DNA from: Deltaproteobacteria bacterium
GTDB lineage: Bacteria; Desulfobacterota; Desulfuromonadia; Desulfuromonadales; Geopsychrobacteraceae
DNA length: 9,299 nt
Assembly: GCA_009993495.1 (NCBI GenBank)
Contig: JAACTI010000161.1
Coordinates: 1 to 9,299 of the forward strand
Direction: 5' to 3'
Positions 1-6,095 of this stretch are shown here, one piece after another; the stretch's first letter is position 1, and every line of letters starts with the position of its first letter. A program made the position numbers and the translations under genes. The notes beneath the pieces are model-generated. The model was not told the origin of the DNA and did no database searches. It was given only the letters and a program-made list of their open reading frames with translations.

Positions 1-196
1 CATTCTTTTTGTATCTGATTCGAATGGCCTTTTGTTGCTCGTGGGGAATCCGCCTGTCCGCCAATTCGAGGCCAAGGGCCTCCTGATAAACGGCCTCCAA
101 AAACCCACTCCCGAGCTCATTGGCAACCTCCCTCGCCGCCCCGACAAGGGCAAAAACTTCATCCTTCAAAACTAATTCGCGTCCATTGGCGTTCAT
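1..196 (-). CDS. GxxExxY family protein, N-terminal part (runs off window)
   Basis: Translating the minus strand from the ATG at 196 gives 65 residues, open to the window edge. The segment LGSGFLEAVYQEALGLEL contains GFLEAVY, an exact match to the GxxExxY signature. This family (TIGR04256, related to PDDEXK_3) has a PD-(D/E)XK nuclease-like fold, but its biological role is not established. The rest of the conserved core would lie left of position 1. The ATG overlaps the stop of the upstream KilA-N reading frame as ATGA, so translation is probably coupled and the two genes form one unit. The family is recognised with good confidence. Nuclease activity is only inferred, because the predicted catalytic residues are not all in view. 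Confidence 0.85.
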   Translation of the reverse strand, partial: MNANGRELVLKDEVFALVGAAREVANELGSGFLEAVYQEALGLELADRRIPHEQQKAIRIRYKKN

Positions 197-1022
197 TCGC
201 GGTTACCCTCCAACGCCTTGACGCCGCGCTCTTCGGTCAGCAGCTTCATTTGTTCGATAGCGATCCGATTCCGCTTGGCAAGACGCGCCGGTTGTTCCAT
301 CCCCTCGTGGATAAATAGCGCATTCAGCGTCTCCAGATTGGCCAGACAGACAAGTTGTGCGGCATTGGCGAAGTCGCGAATATTCCCCTTTTCGTCGGGG
401 TTGGCGTCGCGCCACTGCCGGGCCGTCATGCCGAACAGCGCCATGTTCAGCACATCGGTCTCGCTGGCGTAAACCAGGCTGACCTGTTTGAGTTCAGCTC
501 AGGCGGAATCAGGTTAGCCTTGATAGCGTCGGTGTGGATACGGTAGTTTATCTTGGTCAGATTGCGCCGGATGTCCCAGCCGAGCTGCGCCTGCTCGGTC
601 TCCTTGAGACGCTGGAACTCCTTGATCAGGTAAAGCTTGAACTCAACCGACACCCAGGAGGCGAACTCGAAGGCGATGTCCTTGTGCGCGTAGGTCCCGC
701 CATAGCGACCTGCCTTCGAAACGATGCCAATGGCGTGGGTAAGCTCTCTCCACTTGGTAGGCGTCATGACGAACGCATTGCTTCCCGAAGCATTTTTAAC
801 CGTGTCGAATTCCACACGGTTAAAATCCGGATTATTCAGCAGCTCCCAAATACCCAGAAACTCTATGGAGAAACGCGTTCGCATCCAGTTCTGGATAACA
901 AAACGAGGATCATCAGAATTCTTGAACTTGGCGATATCGGTCAGGGAAATGTAATCATCCCGTTTAATGCGCTGAATACGAACCGCCTCTGCGAGGACAA
1001 TAATTTCAGTGTGTTTACCCAT
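193..1022 (-). pseudogene. KilA-N domain DNA-binding protein, frameshifted
   Basis: The first frame (1022 to 447) encodes 191 residues with typical KilA-N features: YISLTDIAKFKN (about residues 24-35), VIQNWMRTR, GIWELLNNP, then SKAGRYGGTYAHKDIAFEFASW and FKLYLIKEFQRLKE. After LIPPELN the frame turns into an unrelated tail, SNRSAWFTPARPMC. The expected family continuation, SLVYASETDVLNMALFGMTARQW through GNIRDFANAAQLVCL, is found intact in a second frame that ends at 193. The span is 830 nt, one base short of 277 codons, so one deleted base near 489-494 explains it. A Shine-Dalgarno GGGAG (1030-1034) lies 7 nt before the ATG. KilA-N proteins are DNA-binding proteins common in phages and mobile DNA. 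The frameshift could be real decay or a sequencing error. Both halves look otherwise undamaged, which argues that any loss is recent. Confidence 0.85.
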
Positions 1023-1029
1023 CCATCCG

Positions 1030-1034
1030 CTCCC
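1030..1034 (-). promoter_or_regulatory. Ribosome binding site of the KilA-N gene
   Basis: GGGAG on the minus strand lies 7 nt before the ATG at 1022. It supports that start and suggests the gene can be translated independently of the upstream 743-residue gene, which stops 25 bp earlier. No terminator-like hairpin is visible in the gap, so read-through from the upstream operon is possible. Confidence 0.6.
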
Positions 1035-1047
1035 GTTTCAAATGGCT

Positions 1048-3279
1048 TTACCTTTCGGCCAACCGCCCCAGATACGCCTGCACACTGCTCTCGGCAATCG
1101 CCATCATCAGGGGAATATCTGCGATGGCAATCTGGTCGTCGGCGACGGCTTCGGCCACATAAAACATCTGTTGCCAGGCGACCGGCGGTTTTTTCGCCGC
1201 TTTCAGCCACAGTGCCGTTAGAACCAATCTTTCCGACCAACTCTGGCGTCGTGGTTGCAGAATCTGCGTGGCAACGGCATCAATGGCGGCGGCGAAATTT
1301 TGTTTGCGCCCCAAAGCCTTGCGGACGACGGTATCGACCTTTACATCATCTTCAAACCAGGAATCGGCGAATCGCTGTCTTGCAGCCCAGGTATCAGCAT
1401 CTTCAAGGGCTTCACCTTTATATTTTTCCGTCGCAAAACGCCCGCCCGTACGCATGATACCCTCGCGCAACTTCGACAGCTCGACCGCAACATCCAGGGG
1501 AGCCGCCTGCCAGTCGCGACCTAAACGCTCGGCAATGGCCAGCAACCAGTGGCTGGGCATCTTGCCCTGCGCAACGCCATCGGCCAGAGACTGCCGCACC
1601 CGCAGATCCAGGTAATCGACGGACACTTCAGTTGCGCCAACATCCGCAGCCATCATTTGCAAAAACTGGCGGCGTTCGACTTTAGTCATCTGCGGGATGA
1701 TATAAGCATCGGCAATCCCGGCACCAATTTTGGGCAGCAGCGAGCAGCACAGGAAATCTTTTTTCTGCGGCAGAAACATTTGAAACAGTTGCGCCTGCGC
1801 ACCATCAACAGCCGAGGCATAAACTTGCAGGGCAACCGGCTGGGCCAAAGGTGCGCACTCGACTCTTGCCCGCCGGGCGTTGGCGATGGCCTGGTCAATT
1901 TTATTGCGCAGCTCTTCGCCAAACCAGTTCCGCGCAAGAATCAGGCGCCGCAAAGCCGCCGAAGTCAGCCGCTCTCCTTCAATCTCACTCAGTTCCTGCG
2001 CGACCCCGGCTCGTACGTCGGCCTGGGGATGAAACAGCATCAGCACCCCGGCTTCGCGAATCAGCGGGCTCTCCATGCGCAGCATCAAGCCACAAATTCC
2101 AACCTGAACCTCGACATCACCCACGGCTAACATTTGCAGAATGGCGTCCAGAAAATCGAAGGCGGTGACCTTATCCTCTTCTTCAAGCTCAGCGATAAGA
2201 TCAAGCATCGCCTGCTCGGGATTCGCGTCAAACTCAGGGCCTGCTGACACATCGAACATGCGCTGACTGTTGGCTTCATGCAGCAAGGGCAAAATTTCAA
2301 CCCGTGAATTGAGCAACACTTGAGTCACCATAGCACCCAGTTCGCCGTCTACACCTGGAGCGAAAACCTGTTGTGCCAGCGCCGTTTGCCATTGCTCCAT
2401 GCGCTGCACTGCCTCAGGTCGTGAACGTTCCAGCTCGACGCGCAAAATTTCGAGGGTATCATGCAGCACCTGCAGCGCCGCATCAAGACGTGCTTCGTCC
2501 GCGGTAAAACTGCCGACTAATAAATTCGCTAACTCGTCAGCGGCAGTTTTTTGATGAAAAATATATCTGCGTAATTCCGTCTGCAACTCCCGATGTGAAT
2601 CAGAAAGGCCATCCTCTTCCAACTGATAAGCCTGAACAATAGCGCGCATGTTTTCGAAAGATTGCTTCAGCGCCGGTAAAAAAGGATTCTCGGGCTGAGC
2701 GCCTTTTTTTCGCCTGCGGTTATCCGGCATGGGCGAGCCCTTAACCGCAGATTGCAGCAGTTTTTCAAAGGCCGCGGCAAGAACTTCGTCTTCGGCATGA
2801 AGCTGCTCAAAACCAGGGGCCGGTGGGCTGATCTGTCGTGTCACCAGCCCAGGCTTGGGCAAGGGTTTGCCCTTATAGGCGCGCCCGTCAATTTTTTTAC
2901 GCACTTCTTTGTAGTGGCGGTACATCCCCTTTAGCCACGGTTGATTGTCATTAACCGCCTCAACAAAAATTTGCAGCAGATCGCCAGCCGCCGCCGACTG
3001 CTTTTCTGCTGGGTTCAAGAAGGGCCCGGCAAAGGGACCATCCGGGTCAAAACCGAATTCAATCACCGCGACAATTTTGCTTTTTTCATTGACAACTAAC
3101 AGCGAAACTCGGCGGCAGTCGCAGTTTTCCTGCACACAATAGGCTTCGATAAAGCTATAGCCCCCCGCCTTGGCCTTGCCGACTTTTTGTGGCAAAAGCA
3201 GATTCACCACCCCCTCTTCAGTCTGGGGAAAGAAGAGGGGATAGGGAACCATTTCGACGAGATCTTCTAATTTGTTCAT
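1048..3279 (-). CDS. Conserved-looking protein of unknown function, 743 aa, helical repeat-like
   Basis: I do not recognise a named family with certainty. Residues 41-80 hold a cysteine-rich strand-like motif, AYCVQENCDCRRVSLLV (C48, C53, C55), followed by VAVIEFGFD. This could be a small metal-binding or structural module. Residues 180-200 are basic and probably disordered (DNRRRKKG). Residues 200-470 are almost entirely helical. Around 385-430 there is a HEAT-like run (VQVGICGLMLRMES, then IREAGVLMLFHP, then ADVRAGVAQEL), suggesting an alpha-solenoid. The C-terminal third is also helical and has a CC pair at 511-512. No signal peptide or membrane segment is seen, so it is probably cytosolic. 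The ATG is 12 bp after the mqnE stop, with a weak AAGG Shine-Dalgarno (3290-3293), so it is probably the fourth gene of the menaquinone operon. A role in that pathway is not shown; it may be a scaffold or an unrelated passenger. Confidence 0.85.
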   Translation of the reverse strand: MNKLEDLVEMVPYPLFFPQTEEGVVNLLLPQKVGKAKAGGYSFIEAYCVQENCDCRRVSLLVVNEKSKIVAVIEFGFDPDGPFAGPFLNPAEKQSAAAGDLLQIFVEAVNDNQPWLKGMYRHYKEVRKKIDGRAYKGKPLPKPGLVTRQISPPAPGFEQLHAEDEVLAAAFEKLLQSAVKGSPMPDNRRRKKGAQPENPFLPALKQSFENMRAIVQAYQLEEDGLSDSHRELQTELRRYIFHQKTAADELANLLVGSFTADEARLDAALQVLHDTLEILRVELERSRPEAVQRMEQWQTALAQQVFAPGVDGELGAMVTQVLLNSRVEILPLLHEANSQRMFDVSAGPEFDANPEQAMLDLIAELEEEDKVTAFDFLDAILQMLAVGDVEVQVGICGLMLRMESPLIREAGVLMLFHPQADVRAGVAQELSEIEGERLTSAALRRLILARNWFGEELRNKIDQAIANARRARVECAPLAQPVALQVYASAVDGAQAQLFQMFLPQKKDFLCCSLLPKIGAGIADAYIIPQMTKVERRQFLQMMAADVGATEVSVDYLDLRVRQSLADGVAQGKMPSHWLLAIAERLGRDWQAAPLDVAVELSKLREGIMRTGGRFATEKYKGEALEDADTWAARQRFADSWFEDDVKVDTVVRKALGRKQNFAAAIDAVATQILQPRRQSWSERLVLTALWLKAAKKPPVAWQQMFYVAEAVADDQIAIADIPLMMAIAESSVQAYLGRLAER

Positions 3280-3291
3280 ATTCAGTGCGCC

Positions 3292-4362
3292 TTATAATTC
3301 GTTATACAAAGTATCGCGCTCCACCGGCACGCGCCCGGCCTTGCGGATCAGTTGGATGATTCCGGCTTTGTCGAGGGCCTGGGGTGAATCGGCGCCGGCG
3401 TCGTGACCGATCTTTTCTTCGACGACCGTTCCATCCAAATCGTTCACCCCGAAGCAAAGGGCGGTCTGGGCGATTTTCAGGCCGAGCATCACCCAGTAGG
3501 CTTTGATGTGCTGGAAGTTGTCCAGATAAAGGCGACTGATGGCCAGGGTCTTGAGGGCATCAACGCCGCCAACGCCTTTAGCGCCCGGCACCCGGGTGTT
3601 GTCGGGCTGAAAAGCCAGGGGGATGAAAGCCTGGAAACCACCGGTTTTATCCTGCAAAGCGCGCAGCAGTTGCAGGTGTTCAACCCGGTCGGCGTAGGTT
3701 TCGACATGACCGAAGAGCATGGTGGCGTTAGATTTCAAGCCTGCGCGATGCACCAGTTCGGTGACCTCCAACCAGCGCGCACCACTGATTTTTTCGGGGC
3801 AGATTTGGTCGCGCACCCCCTGGCCAAGAATTTCGGCGCCGCCGCCGGGCAGCGAACCCAGCCCGGCCTCTTTGAGCTGAGCGATAACGGTTTCCACCGG
3901 CAAGCCGGAAATGTGGCTGAAATAATCGATTTCCACCGCCGTAAAGCCCTTGATGTGCAGGCGCTGATCGACGGCTTTAATCCTGCGCAGCATCTGCAAA
4001 TAAAATTCGAAGGGCAGGTCGGGATGCAGGCCGCCGACGCTGTGAATTTCGGTGGCACCGGCATCGGCGGCCTCCTGCGCCTTGGTCGCAATCTGTTCGA
4101 GGGCCAGAGTATACTCGCCCGGCTCGCCCGCTTCTTTGGAGAAGGCGCAGAACTTACAGCGGTTGACACACAGGTTGGTGTAATTAATGTGACGATTAAC
4201 GTTGAAATAAACCCGGTCACCGTTCTTGCGCCGGTTGGCCGCAGCCGCCAGTTCACCAATGGCGAGCAGGTCGTGGCTTTCAAACATGGCCAGGGCTTCG
4301 GCGTCGCTGATACGTTCATCGGTTTCGATTTTGGTACGGATGCGGTTGAAAAAAGAAGTCAT
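3292..4362 (-). CDS. mqnE: Aminofutalosine synthase (radical SAM)
   Basis: The 356-residue protein carries the radical-SAM cluster motif CVNRCKFC (C65, C69, C72), which binds a [4Fe-4S] cluster. MqnE joins 3-[(1-carboxyvinyl)oxy]benzoate (the MqnA product) to the adenosyl group of SAM, giving aminofutalosine in the futalosine route to menaquinone. Family marks are IHSVGGLHPDLPFEFY (106-121), the LPGGGAEIL loop (171-179), KSNATMLFGHVET (210-222) and QDKTGGFQAFIPLAF (237-251). The SNATMLFGH form with GGFQAFIPLAF fits MqnE; the related MqnC has a different sequence there. Length is usual for the family. The ATG overlaps the ubiX stop by 4 bp (ATGA), indicating coupled translation. The product acts in the cytosol. 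No key residue appears to be missing. Confidence 0.95.
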   Translation of the reverse strand: MTSFFNRIRTKIETDERISDAEALAMFESHDLLAIGELAAAANRRKNGDRVYFNVNRHINYTNLCVNRCKFCAFSKEAGEPGEYTLALEQIATKAQEAADAGATEIHSVGGLHPDLPFEFYLQMLRRIKAVDQRLHIKGFTAVEIDYFSHISGLPVETVIAQLKEAGLGSLPGGGAEILGQGVRDQICPEKISGARWLEVTELVHRAGLKSNATMLFGHVETYADRVEHLQLLRALQDKTGGFQAFIPLAFQPDNTRVPGAKGVGGVDALKTLAISRLYLDNFQHIKAYWVMLGLKIAQTALCFGVNDLDGTVVEEKIGHDAGADSPQALDKAGIIQLIRKAGRVPVERDTLYNEL

Positions 4363-4970
4363 GAGTGTGCGTATCCATTCCCCCAGCGTTTGAACAACTG
4401 GTGTTCAACACCCAGCTGATCGAGAACCTTGCCGACGACAAAATTTACCAGATCTTCGACCGACTGTGGTTGTTGATAAAAGGCCGGCATGGCCGGTAAA
4501 ATCTGCGCTCCGGCCTGAGCCAGGCGCAACATATTTTCCAGGTGAATCTGGTTAAAGGGCGTTTCACGCGGCACCAGCAGCAGCGGTTTGCGTTCCTTCA
4601 GGGCGACATCGGCGACGCGCTCCAACAGATTTTCCGACAAACCTGCGGCGATGCGTCCTAAGGTTCCCATGGAACAGGGGCAGATGACCACCGCCTCGGG
4701 TGCGGAGGAGCCGCTGGCGATGGGGGCAAAAAAATCGTTGATGGCAAAATAATTCAGTTTTTGCGCGGCGCCAAAGCGCTGGTGCAACTGTTTTTGACAA
4801 GCGACTGGATCCTCATCGAGCGCCAGCCCCGTTTCAAAGGCCAGCACCTGGCGCCCGGCGTTCGTCAGGAGCAGGCTAACCTCCTGTTGCCCACGCAAGA
4901 GTTCCTCAATCAGGCGCAGGCCGTAAAGAGAACCGGAAGCGCCGGTTATGCCAACCACAATCGGTTTCAT
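4359..4970 (-). CDS. ubiX: Flavin prenyltransferase UbiX
   Basis: The 203-residue protein starts at the ATG at 4970. A TTG one codon upstream is in frame but less likely. UbiX makes prenylated FMN from FMN and dimethylallyl phosphate, the cofactor of UbiD-type decarboxylases. Seen motifs are GITGASGSLYG (residues 7-17) at the nucleotide fold, CPCSMGTLGRIAAGLSENL (97-115), VPRETP (133-138) and ILPAMPAFY (157-165), all typical of the family. The start overlaps the ubiA stop by one base (TGATG) and the end overlaps mqnE by four bases. In this operon it most likely serves the UbiD-like decarboxylase of late menaquinone synthesis. No ubiD gene is in the window, so it must lie elsewhere. Confidence 0.94.
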   Translation of the reverse strand: MKPIVVGITGASGSLYGLRLIEELLRGQQEVSLLLTNAGRQVLAFETGLALDEDPVACQKQLHQRFGAAQKLNYFAINDFFAPIASGSSAPEAVVICPCSMGTLGRIAAGLSENLLERVADVALKERKPLLLVPRETPFNQIHLENMLRLAQAGAQILPAMPAFYQQPQSVEDLVNFVVGKVLDQLGVEHQLFKRWGNGYAHS

Positions 4971-5845
4971 CAAACTAACGCATCTGTCAGGGTGAAAAGA
5001 AAGATTGTCACGCTGATATAGCCGTTCATGTTGAAGAAGGCGGCATTCAGTTTTGACAGATCATCTGGCGTGACCAGACTATGCTCGTAGAGCAGCAAAG
5101 CGGCAACCACCAGCACGCCAACAAAATATATCCAGCCCAGGCCGCTTCCCGGCAGCACCAGCAACAAAAAAACCAGCATCAAACCGTGAAAGATGCGCAC
5201 CAGCAAAAATGATTTATCCAGCCCCAGACGCGAGGGAATGGAATGCAGGCCGCGCACAAGGTCGAAATCATAATCCTGCAGGGCGTAAAAAATATCGAAG
5301 CCGGCGACCCAGAAGAGCACCGCCAGAGACAGGGACACTACCGGCCAGGTCAGGGTGCCGCTCAGGGCAATGAAGGCCCCCAAGGGCGCGGCGGCCAGAC
5401 ACAGGCCAAGAATAAGATGAGCAAAATGGGTGAAGCGCTTGGCGTAGGCGTAAAGAACAAAAAACCCCAGGGCAACGGGGGCCAGCTTAAAACAGAGCGG
5501 ATTGAGCATCCAGGCCGCGAGCAGAAAGATCAGGGTCGCAACCAGAATAAATAAGACGGCCTCCCACACGGCGACCTTGCCCGCCGGGATATGCCGCTGC
5601 GCCGTACGTGGATTGTCGGCGTCGATCCGCGCATCAATCAGCCGATTCAGCCCCATGGCGGTACTCCGTGCCCCGACCATGGCGACACAGATCCACACCA
5701 CCTGACCGAAACCGGGCAAGGCCCCGGCCGCCAAAGCCGCCAGAATGACCCCCATCAGGGCAAAGGGGAAGGCAAAAACCGTGTGAGAGAATTTGATCAT
5801 CTCCAGCAGGGTCTTGATTTTGGCAAAAAGAAGCGTTTGACGCAT
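4970..5845 (-). CDS. mqnP: UbiA-family polyprenyltransferase of menaquinone synthesis (MqnP-like)
   Basis: This 291-residue integral membrane protein has about eight hydrophobic segments. It should attach the polyprenyl chain to the aromatic product of the futalosine pathway. The first Mg-diphosphate motif reads NRLIDARIDADNPRT (67-81). Canonical UbiA has NDxxDxxxD; I recall the NRxxDxxxD form as usual in MqnP-like proteins. The second motif is FDIFYALQDYDFD (183-195), followed by GLHSIPSRLG. The N-terminal MIKFSHTVFAFPFALMG (16-32) is also family-typical, so the upstream ATG at 5845 is kept although no good Shine-Dalgarno precedes it. It is first in the operon and overlaps ubiX by one base. 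A generic 4-hydroxybenzoate prenyltransferase (ubiA) is the alternative name; the mqnE neighbour favours the menaquinone role. Confidence 0.88.
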   Translation of the reverse strand: MRQTLLFAKIKTLLEMIKFSHTVFAFPFALMGVILAALAAGALPGFGQVVWICVAMVGARSTAMGLNRLIDARIDADNPRTAQRHIPAGKVAVWEAVLFILVATLIFLLAAWMLNPLCFKLAPVALGFFVLYAYAKRFTHFAHLILGLCLAAAPLGAFIALSGTLTWPVVSLSLAVLFWVAGFDIFYALQDYDFDLVRGLHSIPSRLGLDKSFLLVRIFHGLMLVFLLLVLPGSGLGWIYFVGVLVVAALLLYEHSLVTPDDLSKLNAAFFNMNGYISVTIFLFTLTDALV

Positions 5846-5884
5846 AAGCAGGGCACCGCTGAGAGCAAAAAAACAACAGCGGAC

Positions 5885-5913
5885 ACTTTACACCGCCAGC
5901 CGACGCTCGACAA
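5885..5913 (-). promoter_or_regulatory. Candidate sigma70-type promoter of the ubiA-ubiX-mqnE operon
   Basis: On the minus strand, TTGTCG (5908-5913) and TAAAGT (5885-5890) are separated by 17 nt. Each matches the consensus hexamer at 4 of 6 positions. Transcription would start near 5878, about 33 nt before the ubiA ATG. The leader contains a 6-bp inverted repeat, CCGCTG at 5856-5861 and CAGCGG at 5877-5882, with a 15-nt loop. The promoter is found by eye only and is moderate in quality. Confidence 0.35.
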
Positions 5914-6020
5914 GAGCCGAAACCTGGTCTGCCAATGACCGCCGTTGGGGGGCGACTCACTGACCCGGCGAAATTTCTCAGACTGGCCCGTCCCCCAGCC
6001 TTTGTAAATCACCAGTCGGC

Positions 6021-6049
6021 TTGAGAAGTGTCGCCCTATGGGTTAGGGT
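6021..6049 (+). promoter_or_regulatory. Candidate promoter of the PLD-VTT/EEP pair
   Basis: TTGAGA (6021-6026, 5 of 6 to TTGACA) is followed after 17 nt by TAGGGT (6044-6049, 3 of 6 to TATAAT). A start near 6056 would leave a leader of about 40 nt containing the GA tract and the Shine-Dalgarno. The -10 box is weak, so this is tentative. Confidence 0.3.
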
Positions 6050-6068
6050 CTTAGTAGGGGAAAAGCAG

Positions 6069-6080
6069 GAGAGAGAGAGA
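6069..6080 (+). repeat. (GA)6 dinucleotide repeat in the leader
   Basis: Six GA units lie 15 nt before the PLD-VTT start codon, directly upstream of the Shine-Dalgarno-like AGGAAAC (6082-6088). The purine-rich run itself resembles repeated weak Shine-Dalgarno sites (GGAG, GAG). A change in unit number would change the leader but not the reading frame if the ATG at 6096 is the start. Confidence 0.7.
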
Positions 6081-6081
6081 C

Positions 6082-6088
6082 AGGAAAC
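6082..6088 (+). promoter_or_regulatory. Ribosome binding site of the PLD-VTT gene
   Basis: AGGAAAC is followed by a suitable spacer before the ATG at 6096. It decides the start in favour of that ATG over the in-frame TTG at 6021, which has no comparable site and would put the extension across the GA tract. Confidence 0.6.
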
Positions 6089-6095
6089 AGACGAA

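Noticed and set aside
484..500. Programmed -1 frameshift joining the two KilA-N frames
   Set aside because: No X-XXY-YYZ slippery sequence in the correct frame and no obvious downstream stem-loop; a simple base loss is more economical.
534..1457. 307-codon plus-strand open frame across the KilA-N gene and the end of the 743-residue gene
   Set aside because: It spans two minus-strand genes, has no domain, and its residues mirror the opposite-strand codons.
3292..4362. MqnC (cyclic dehypoxanthine futalosine synthase) as the identity of the radical-SAM gene
   Set aside because: The KSNATMLFGHVET and GGFQAFIPLAF segments and the N-terminal layout fit MqnE better than MqnC.
3403..4419. 338-codon plus-strand open frame opposite mqnE and the end of ubiX
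   Set aside because: It lies antisense to a gene with clear radical-SAM motifs, shows no recognisable domain, and is the kind of frame left open by GC-rich coding DNA on the other strand.
5856..5882. Riboswitch or attenuator in the ubiA leader
   Set aside because: Only a 6-bp inverted repeat with a 15-nt loop is present in a leader of about 33 nt; this is too little for a known riboswitch class.
6021..6095. TTG start extending the PLD-VTT protein by 25 residues
   Set aside because: The extension is translated from the candidate promoter and the GA tract, has no ribosome binding site, and the ATG at 6096 has a good one.
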